Shown: in pieces, positions 1 to 4,899 of the stretch
Numbering within the stretch: the stretch's first letter is position 1
Layout: each line of letters begins with the position of its first letter
Source: Deltaproteobacteria bacterium
GTDB lineage: Bacteria; Desulfobacterota; Binatia; UBA9968
Direction: 5' to 3'
DNA: 5,677 nucleotides
NCBI GenBank assembly: GCA_005878685.1
Contig: VBLN01000319.1
Coordinates: forward strand, 1 to 5,677
Made by a program: the position numbers and the translations under genes
Notes under the pieces: generated by a model
Seen by the model: the letters and a program-made list of their open reading frames with translations, nothing else
Told to the model about the DNA's origin: nothing
Database searches by the model: none

Positions 1-963
1 AACCTCGGCATCCCTCGTGACTTCGCTGGGGTACATGAAATCCTTCCGCTGCACTTCGACGACAAATGGCTCGAGAGTTCCAATGGCAGCTCTCAATTGC
101 TGAATCGCTTCATCAGGATCATCACCCGGAAGAAGCCTTCGATCGAAGACGATTCGGCACTCGCTCTGGATTGTGTGCGTCGCCTTCGGGAAGCTCTCGA
201 TAGAGGTCGGCGTCAAGCTCACCTTTCCCAAGTCAGGATGTGACCTGTCCGGAGGATAAGGCAGCAAAGGTCTCAGCTTCTCTAAAACCTTCATCGCCCC
301 TTCGATGGCGTCGATTCCCTCCCACGGTCTGCTGCTGTGTGTCTGCTTACCCCGGACGACAACCTGGATATCGACGCGACCCTTGTTACCAAGTTGGATC
401 TCAGGCGGCCCGTCGACAATCGCCCAGTCCGCTTTCACATCGTCACGCGCCAGGACATGTGCGAGCGAATCATGCCGGCCGGTCTCGCCAGCGGTACTGG
501 TGACGAAGATCAAGTCTGCGGGCAGCTCCGCCTTGCATTCGCCGAGAAATTTCACCGCCGCCATCATGGCCGCGAGACTCCCTTTTTGCTCGCACGCGCC
601 TCTTCCCCAGACGCACTCTCCTTCAAGACCGAAGGGAGCGCCATCCACTAACTCAGCGGAATAGGGGTTTCGCATAGTGCTCGGAGCTGCATTCATGGCG
701 TAAGAAACAAACAGCAGGCGTTTACCTTGACCTCTTCCTTTCAGAGAAGCAACTAGGTTTCCCATTTCATCAACCACCGGATGAAGTCCGGATTTTTCCA
801 GCTCTGGCTTGATGACCTGGCTGATCAGGGACAGCACCTGAGGTTCCCTTTCGAGCAAATCTGTCTGGGGGCTGGGGACCTGAACGAGCTTAACGAGGAG
901 CCTTTTGACTTCCCCGTAGTGAAGATTCTTGTCTACGATTCTTTTAGTCGCATCCGCGTCCAT
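1..963 (-). CDS. M20-family amidohydrolase/peptidase, divergent, C-terminus outside window
   Basis: The reading frame is open from an ATG at 963-961 to the left edge, giving 321 residues without a stop. The fold assignment rests on M20 landmarks in the right order: the strand before the first metal site (about residues 83-94), a WGRGACEQKG segment (119-128) matching the usual GRGAxDxKG, a TSTAGETG segment (155-162) where the EE pair normally sits, and GNKGRVDIQV followed by THSSRPWEG (192-216), typical of the lid/dimerisation domain with its conserved His209. M20 enzymes are cytoplasmic di-zinc hydrolases that cleave amide bonds in acylated amino acids, peptides or carbamoyl compounds. Here the HxD ligand motif reads Tyr88-Ala-Met90, the bridging Asp is Glu125, and the catalytic Glu is Gly159, so canonical zinc catalysis is doubtful. 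No signal peptide is visible. The ribosome-binding site is weak. The gene lies 83 bp downstream of the permease and probably belongs to the same cluster. The family is fairly sure; substrate and activity are unknown. Confidence 0.82.
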   Translation of the reverse strand, partial: MDADATKRIVDKNLHYGEVKRLLVKLVQVPSPQTDLLEREPQVLSLISQVIKPELEKSGLHPVVDEMGNLVASLKGRGQGKRLLFVSYAMNAAPSTMRNPYSAELVDGAPFGLEGECVWGRGACEQKGSLAAMMAAVKFLGECKAELPADLIFVTSTAGETGRHDSLAHVLARDDVKADWAIVDGPPEIQLGNKGRVDIQVVVRGKQTHSSRPWEGIDAIEGAMKVLEKLRPLLPYPPDRSHPDLGKVSLTPTSIESFPKATHTIQSECRIVFDRRLLPGDDPDEAIQQLRAAIGTLEPFVVEVQRKDFMYPSEVTRDAEV

Positions 964-1007
964 AACTCTAAACGAGATTTTTGAAATTTTTAGCTCTAAA
1001 TTTTGAA

Positions 1008-1035
1008 TTCAAGATTCATAATTCAGCATTCAAAA
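1008..1035 (-). repeat. Imperfect heptamer repeat (NNNTGAA x4) in AT-rich spacer
   Basis: The 83-bp gap between the permease stop and the M20 start (964-1046) is strongly AT-rich compared with its surroundings. On the minus strand it contains four back-to-back 7-base units, TTTTGAA, TGCTGAA, TTATGAA and TCTTGAA (1035 down to 1008). These end in a 10-bp palindrome, TTGAATTCAA (1003-1012), beyond which the same TTTTGAA unit appears on the opposite strand (1001-1007). The sequence looks like a decayed short tandem repeat. No GC-rich terminator hairpin is visible in the gap. Confidence 0.5.
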
Positions 1036-1046
1036 ATTGCCTGCGT

Positions 1047-2453
1047 TTATTCTCCCTCGAAGCGATCGCCGACCTTGCCGATGCGCCGGGCCATCACAAT
1101 CAGAATCATACAGATCACGCTGACGATCACGCCGAGCGAGCACATCGGTCCAAGGTTGCCATCGATGTAGAAGTGATAGAGCAACGGGCCAATCGGTTCC
1201 GCTCCTGGAGAGTAGAGAAAGATGGAAGTACTGAACTCGCGCAAATAGATCGTCGCCAGAATAATCCAGCCGGCAATGAAAGTCGCCCAAAATCCGGCGC
1301 CGCAGGCCATAGAGGCATCCTGCAGGTCGTCATGGACCTGCACCACTGTGCTGGTCATGGCCCGAAGGCCATAAGGCAGGAAGCGAGTGATATAAGCGAT
1401 GAGGAGTATCCACAGTGAACCGTAAATAGGAAGCGGAACATAAACATAGGTCCAGAGCAGCCCGATGGCGAGCGCCGTCCCGGGAAAAGCCCACGGTATG
1501 AACGTCAGCGCCTCGATGAGTGATCTTCCAGCGCTCTTGGTCTTTGTCGTCACGTATGCCGTGACTGAAGCGAGGAGCATGCACAAGGTGGCTCCTCCAA
1601 CCGCCAGCAATAGACTGTTCTGCAGCGCCCGGTAGGTGCGGCCCTCAGCTAGGTTGGAGCGATAGTTATCAAGCGTGAGCAAATCCCAGGTTTTTTTCCC
1701 CGGAACGTGAAGGTAGGTCACAAAGGATACGTAGAGCAGTACGATAAAGGGAAGCACAACGATGAGCAACAAGATAAGCGCGGCGATCACAGCTGCCACA
1801 TAACGCCACCTCCCCAGGTCAATGGTCACCGGACGGTAACCCCGCCCGGTCACCGTGACATAGCGTTCCGAATTGGAGGTCAGCCGCCGATAGAGATAGA
1901 CAAAAAACATGATGATCAGCAGAAGGGAAACCGCATAAGTTACCGCGATGTTCTGATTGGAAGGAAAAACGCCGATCGCTTCGCGGTAAATCTTGGTCGT
2001 AAACACCTCGATCCGCGCCGGCAGGGCGATGATCGCGGGAGTGTCGAAACTCTCGATAGCGCGCACGAAGTTAAGCGTCGCCGCCGCCAGCAGCGCGGGT
2101 CTGATGATGGGAAGGGTGATGCGCCAGGCAATCTGCAGGTTGCTCGAACCGGCCACCCGCGCCGACTCCTCCAGCGAAGGATCCATTGAATAGAGAGATG
2201 CAGAGACGATCAAAAAAGCCAGTGGCGTGGTGATGAGAGCTTCAACAAAAATCATCCCCGACATTGAGTAGATGTTCAAAGGGGCCGTGTCTAAGCCGAG
2301 CCAATCCATCAAATAACGATTGATCAGGCCTGTGCGTGGACTTAGCAGCGCGGTCCAAGCGACCGCCAGCATCACCGGCGGAAAGATGTTAGGGATGATA
2401 GCGGTGAGTGCGCACGGTGATCCATGCGACTGTGGCTGCCAGGATAGTGGCAA
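1047..2453 (-). CDS. ABC permease, C-terminal fragment (second frame of the frameshifted gene)
   Basis: This frame holds most of the permease. Read from a TTG at 2453-2451 it gives 468 residues, but roughly the first 15 are an out-of-frame reading of the upstream fragment and genuine homology begins near LTAIIPNIFPP (residues 16-26). A possible internal ATG is at 2372-2370. The frame contains the rest of membrane domain 1, with a complete EAA loop at about 95-121 (EESARVAG, then RITLPIIRP), the inter-domain linker ending VTGRGYRPVTIDLG (201-214), and membrane domain 2 with hydrophobic segments near 218-245, 278-300, 322-340 and 346-360. The second EAA loop starts normally (LQDASMACGAGFW, 377-389) but is cut short after Phe392. 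The last membrane segment (about 439-455) is followed by a basic tail. No convincing independent ribosome-binding site precedes either start, so it was probably not made on its own. Confidence 0.7.
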   Translation of the reverse strand: MPLSWQPQSHGSPCALTAIIPNIFPPVMLAVAWTALLSPRTGLINRYLMDWLGLDTAPLNIYSMSGMIFVEALITTPLAFLIVSASLYSMDPSLEESARVAGSSNLQIAWRITLPIIRPALLAAATLNFVRAIESFDTPAIIALPARIEVFTTKIYREAIGVFPSNQNIAVTYAVSLLLIIMFFVYLYRRLTSNSERYVTVTGRGYRPVTIDLGRWRYVAAVIAALILLLIVVLPFIVLLYVSFVTYLHVPGKKTWDLLTLDNYRSNLAEGRTYRALQNSLLLAVGGATLCMLLASVTAYVTTKTKSAGRSLIEALTFIPWAFPGTALAIGLLWTYVYVPLPIYGSLWILLIAYITRFLPYGLRAMTSTVVQVHDDLQDASMACGAGFWATFIAGWIILATIYLREFSTSIFLYSPGAEPIGPLLYHFYIDGNLGPMCSLGVIVSVICMILIVMARRIGKVGDRFEGE

Positions 2454-2727
2454 GAAGCGAGGAGCCGGCTGCGAAGATGAAGGAGTTCATGAGTAGCCGG
2501 TAGGTCAGTGGGTCCGAATAGGCGTGGATATAGTGAGACAATGTAAAGTCGCCCGGCACGCCCAAGGGTTTGCTCAGAAAGCTGCCGTAGAAGAGCATGA
2601 GCGTAGGCGACAGGCTAAGGTAGGCGATCACGACGCCTACAGCCGCGACGACCGCAACCCGCGGGTCGCGCCGTACTGCCCGGACAGGCCAGTCGAAGAT
2701 GCGGGTCAATGCTGCCGTGTCGTTCAT
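2389..2727 (-). CDS. ABC permease, N-terminal fragment (first frame of the frameshifted gene)
   Basis: This 112-residue frame starts at ATG 2727-2725 and encodes the beginning of the FbpB/AfuB-like permease. It has a short basic cytoplasmic N-terminus (FDWPVRAVRRDPR), membrane segment 1 at about residues 24-48, a periplasmic stretch with the family-like pattern FTLSHYIHAYSDP (61-73), and membrane segment 2 at about 80-103 ending in VAWITVRT. The last five residues (HRYHP) read past the break and lead straight to a TAA at 2391-2389. Only two of the twelve or so expected helices are present, so the fragment cannot form a channel alone. It begins 106 bp after the binding-protein gene, behind a terminator hairpin, with a poor ribosome-binding site (a GGGGTAG run too far upstream and GAAG nearer). 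Confidence 0.7.
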   Translation of the reverse strand: MNDTAALTRIFDWPVRAVRRDPRVAVVAAVGVVIAYLSLSPTLMLFYGSFLSKPLGVPGDFTLSHYIHAYSDPLTYRLLMNSFIFAAGSSLLATILAATVAWITVRTHRYHP

Positions 2728-2758
2728 GGCTAACTTCTACCCCGCTCTTAGCAAAAAC

Positions 2759-2803
2759 AAAGAGGGTTGGCCCTGAACTGGTTCTTTGGGGCCAACCCTC
2801 TTT
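2759..2803 (-). terminator. Strong intrinsic terminator between binding-protein and permease genes
   Basis: The arms 2759-2773 and 2789-2803 are perfectly complementary over 15 bp (core AGAGGGTTGGCCC / GGGCCAACCCTCT) around a 15-base loop. Read on the minus strand, the stem is followed by TTTGTTTTTGC, the U-rich tail expected of a Rho-independent terminator. The plus strand also has a short T run after the stem, so it may work both ways. It lies about 30 bp after the binding-protein stop codon and about 30 bp before the permease start. It probably limits read-through into the permease and protects the 3' end of the binding-protein mRNA. Confidence 0.88.
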
Positions 2804-2833
2804 TGTAGCCGCCTGCAACGGTCAAGGAAACCG

Positions 2834-3859
2834 CTAGTTCCCAAAGAAGATTTGCCTGAATGTGCCGCTCATCAGCTTTTTAAACTCTTCTTCCGAAGGG
2901 TTATCCATGAAGATCATACCCGGCACGACCTTCTCGGAATCCTTTATGGCAGGCAAGACACCCGGAAGCATAGGGAATTCTCCCTCATCGGCGACGGCCT
3001 TTTGTCCCTCGGCCGAGCAGACGTAGTCGATGTAGAGCTTGGCCGCGTTCGGCCGAGCTGTTTTGGCGCTCAGGCTCATGTAGTTTGGATCCGTCAGATA
3101 TTTATCCATAAGCACGTACCCCACGGGTCCCTTATACTGTTTCACATATTTGATGTAGGTAATGCCGACCAGGGCTTCACCTTTGATAATGGTGGTGGTA
3201 ACCGGGGCCAAGGATTCTACCAACACGGGTTGCTGCTTCGCCAAGGCCTTGACAAAATCCAGCCACTTGTCCCCCTTTAGCTTATCGAGGTTGCGTAGAA
3301 ACTGTGCGGTTGTCGTGTGCCTCGTAGGGTCGGGCATGCTGAGCTTACCGGTCCATTTGGGACTAAGAAGATCATCGAAAGTTTTCGGCACTTCTGTAGG
3401 TTTCACGAGCTCCGTGTTGTAGAGAATGCTGATCGGGAGCACGCGCCAGGGAGTAATGAGGCCGTCCTTCTCCTTGAACTGCGCCGGAAATTTTTCCGAC
3501 GAAGGGGGAATGTATTTAGCAAAGAGCCCCTCGTCTCTCATGATCAGCTGAACACCTCTGTTCCCCTCGACGACATCATACCCCGGTCTGCCCGCTCGCC
3601 ACTCACTTAGAGCTCGCTCCGCAACCTGCGTGGACGAGCCGCGCCAGTACTCGACCTTGATACCGTACTTCTTTTCAAAGCCCTTGTGCAGCCCCTCCAT
3701 AGCCTGGGGCACCTGGGCGCCATACACCACCACCTTTCCCTCTTTCTTCGCAGCTTCCACATTGACGGTTTGCGCTTGCGCCGTCATGGTTGACCAGAGC
3801 GGCGCTGTAAGCGCAAGCACACTCACGAGAAACAATCCTCCTCCTTCATGCATCTTCAT
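2834..3859 (-). CDS. Periplasmic solute-binding protein of an ABC importer (iron(III)/AfuA-like family)
   Basis: The 341-residue product starts at ATG 3859-3857, five bases after a strong TGGAGGTGA ribosome-binding site. A second Met at residue 3 is possible but too close to that site. Residues 1-29 form a signal peptide with a hydrophobic core (LFLVSVLALTAPLW) and a likely cleavage after TAQA, so the mature protein is exported and has no lipobox Cys. The mature part shows the extracellular solute-binding family-1/AfuA pattern: an initial KEGKVVVYGA strand (about 39-48), a FEKKYGIKVEYWRGSS motif (61-76), GYDVVEGN (93-100), LYNTELV (146-152), TFDDLLSPKWTGKLSMPDP (160-178), then GEALVGITY (227-235). 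Iron-transport members use a Tyr-Tyr pair; here the tyrosines are spaced (Tyr235, Tyr238, Tyr242), so ferric iron is not the obvious ligand and an organic anion is equally possible. The partner permease is encoded immediately downstream. Length is normal and the frame intact. Confidence 0.88.
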   Translation of the reverse strand: MKMHEGGGLFLVSVLALTAPLWSTMTAQAQTVNVEAAKKEGKVVVYGAQVPQAMEGLHKGFEKKYGIKVEYWRGSSTQVAERALSEWRAGRPGYDVVEGNRGVQLIMRDEGLFAKYIPPSSEKFPAQFKEKDGLITPWRVLPISILYNTELVKPTEVPKTFDDLLSPKWTGKLSMPDPTRHTTTAQFLRNLDKLKGDKWLDFVKALAKQQPVLVESLAPVTTTIIKGEALVGITYIKYVKQYKGPVGYVLMDKYLTDPNYMSLSAKTARPNAAKLYIDYVCSAEGQKAVADEGEFPMLPGVLPAIKDSEKVVPGMIFMDNPSEEEFKKLMSGTFRQIFFGN

Positions 3860-3864
3860 CTACG

Positions 3865-3873
3865 TCACCTCCA
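3865..3873 (-). promoter_or_regulatory. Ribosome-binding site of the binding-protein gene
   Basis: TGGAGGTGA on the minus strand is an almost ideal anti-16S match and sits five bases before ATG 3859-3857. It is the strongest such site in the window, in keeping with the high level at which solute-binding proteins are made, and it supports the first Met as the start. Confidence 0.75.
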
Positions 3874-3900
3874 ATAGAAATGCCGTATCCTTTTAACCTT

Positions 3901-3906
3901 ATTATA
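3901..3906 (-). promoter_or_regulatory. Possible -10 box overlapping the LLM stop codon
   Basis: The minus strand reads a perfect TATAAT that includes the TAA stop of the LLM gene and lies about 40 bp before the binding-protein start. It could give that gene its own transcript. No good -35 match occurs at 16-18 bp (the hexamer at 17 bp is GTCGTT; a TTGAAC lies only 12 bp away), so this is a weak prediction and co-transcription from upstream is equally likely. Confidence 0.22.
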
Positions 3907-4879
3907 GCTCTCGTGCCAGTTCAACGACCTTCTTCCTCGCTTCCTGCGTTCCCATCGGTAGAAGAATCGGGAGATTCAATCCCGCCTCGATGAACTGCCC
4001 GAGGCGCCCGCGGCAATCTGATGGCGTGCCCGAAATCGAATGGGCGAATACGACCTCATCGCTGATTAACTTCTTTGCCCCCTCCCAGTCTCTCTTCGCG
4101 ACCACCGCAACCAATCCCTCTTGACCGACTTGTGCTCCGCCCATTCGGATATTCTCCGCATGGTGCTTGTTGCGGAAAACGTAGGCGAGGAAAGTCTTGC
4201 TCGCCTCAATCGCCTCCTTGGCATTATCTGAGACCGAAGTGGTAATAAAGCCGGCGATGTCGCTCTCAGCCGGCGATTTCCCTGCGCGCTCCGCTCCTGT
4301 CCTGATCTCCGTAACACATTGGGCGATATATCTCGGCGCGCAGCCGGCGGACAGGAGCACCCCATCGCCGATTTCGCCCGCCAGGCGCAGCATCTTAGGC
4401 CTCACTGCTGTCATGTAGATGCTCATCGGCGACGTTGTCTTCAATCCTAGCTTGGCCCCTTTGACCCGGAAGATCTCGCCGTCGAAGTCGACCGTCTCGC
4501 CGCTCAAGAAGGCGCGCAACAGCTGCACATATTCACGCATCGTCTTCAGCGGCCGCGTCACCTTGATGCCGACTTCCTCCAGAGCCATCGGGTTGCCGGT
4601 GCCGACCGTCATCGCTACCCTACCCTGAGCCATCTCCTCCATCGTGGCGACAGCCATCGCAGAGACAATCGGAGGTCTGGAATAGGGGCTGAGAGGAGCC
4701 GGCACGACTTTGATCCTTCGGGTCGTCGTCAGAAAGGCCATCGAAGAGGCAACGGAGTCGCGAAAGCAAAGATGATCCGACATCCAGATCGAATCCATCC
4801 CCGCCTCATCCGCAAGCCCGGCAAGCTCTACCATCTCCGTGATCGAATAAAAACCGTCAAAACAAAGTCCCAGCCGCAT
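3902..4879 (-). CDS. LLM-class (luciferase-like) flavin-dependent oxidoreductase
   Basis: The product is 325 residues from ATG 4879-4877, chosen because an AAGGAGAG site precedes it, MRLGLCFDG is the usual first beta strand of the family, and longer readings would run into the upstream dehydrogenase gene. Luciferase-like proteins are TIM-barrel enzymes using reduced FMN or F420 for monooxygenation or hydride transfer in the cytoplasm. Visible landmarks are AGMDSIWMSDHL (26-37), TTRRIKVVPAPLSPYSR (52-68), the MEEMAQGRVAMTVGTGNP phosphate-binding region (80-97), TRPLKTMREYVQLLRAFLSGE (108-128), FDGEIFRVKGAKLGL (132-146), and LAGEIGDGVLLSAG (166-179). A C-terminal HAENIRMGG segment and a closing LPILLPMG complete the barrel. 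The length is typical and no key segment is missing, in contrast to its neighbours. Substrate and cofactor choice (FMN versus F420) cannot be told. It follows the opine dehydrogenase by 20 bp and precedes the binding protein by 42 bp, so co-transcription is likely. Confidence 0.9.
   Translation of the reverse strand: MRLGLCFDGFYSITEMVELAGLADEAGMDSIWMSDHLCFRDSVASSMAFLTTTRRIKVVPAPLSPYSRPPIVSAMAVATMEEMAQGRVAMTVGTGNPMALEEVGIKVTRPLKTMREYVQLLRAFLSGETVDFDGEIFRVKGAKLGLKTTSPMSIYMTAVRPKMLRLAGEIGDGVLLSAGCAPRYIAQCVTEIRTGAERAGKSPAESDIAGFITTSVSDNAKEAIEASKTFLAYVFRNKHHAENIRMGGAQVGQEGLVAVVAKRDWEGAKKLISDEVVFAHSISGTPSDCRGRLGQFIEAGLNLPILLPMGTQEARKKVVELAREL
4491..4568 (-). repeat. 78-bp direct repeat, copy inside the LLM gene
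   Basis: These bases encode residues 105-129 of the LLM protein (IKVTRPLKTM through GET). They match 5600-5677 in the same orientation at 75 of 78 positions, the differences being at 4514, 4519 and 4524. Similarity stops abruptly at 4490/5599. The other side of the match cannot be followed because the second copy reaches the window edge. Confidence 0.92.
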
Positions 4880-4885
4880 ACAGGG

Positions 4886-4893
4886 CTCTCCTT
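4886..4893 (-). promoter_or_regulatory. Ribosome-binding site that fixes the LLM start
   Basis: AAGGAGAG on the minus strand lies six bases upstream of ATG 4879-4877, in the short gap after the dehydrogenase stop at 4902-4900. It argues against the in-frame extension upstream (to about 5059), which would overlap the dehydrogenase coding region and shows no family similarity. Confidence 0.7.
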
Positions 4894-4899
4894 CGATCT

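Larger units (their letters stand above)
1047..2727 (-). pseudogene. Two-domain ABC importer permease (FbpB/AfuB-like), frameshifted and internally deleted
   Basis: Two adjacent minus-strand frames together make one fused permease with two homologous membrane domains, the architecture of FbpB/AfuB-type importers. The first frame ends shortly after VAWITVRT. The second picks up with LTAIIPNIFPP, which aligns with the usual L..LPLAIPP stretch that follows about ten residues after the RT position in relatives. About 10 codons plus a non-multiple of three therefore appear to be missing around 2395-2415. A second defect lies near 1278: the second EAA loop runs GAGFWATF directly into IAGWII, lacking the expected RRI.LPLLRPAL part that contacts the ATPase. 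Without these losses the protein would be roughly 580-590 residues, normal for the family. It would move the solute delivered by the binding protein encoded just upstream. It is either a decayed gene or an assembly error. Confidence 0.75.

Noticed and set aside
240..664. Three overlapping plus-strand open frames of about 90-120 codons
   Set aside because: They lie opposite the M20 gene, which is supported by family motifs across the whole stretch; none has a recognisable product.
964..1046. Terminator after the permease gene
   Set aside because: The palindromes here are AT-rich and short, without a GC stem and U tract, so an intrinsic terminator cannot be supported.
981..1418. A 145-codon plus-strand open frame
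   Set aside because: It starts in the AT-rich spacer and runs antisense through conserved permease helices; no homology or start signal is seen.
1707..2189. A 160-codon plus-strand open frame opposite the permease
   Set aside because: Its product is rich in charged and His/Gln residues, resembles no family, has no ribosome-binding site and lies wholly antisense to clearly conserved permease sequence.
2395..2453. Programmed ribosomal frameshift in the permease
   Set aside because: There is no slippery heptamer or following pseudoknot, and conserved residues are missing at the join, which a simple slip would not explain.
2786..3280. A 164-codon plus-strand open frame opposite the binding-protein gene
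   Set aside because: It is antisense to strongly recognisable binding-protein sequence and starts inside the terminator hairpin; the composition fits a shadow frame.
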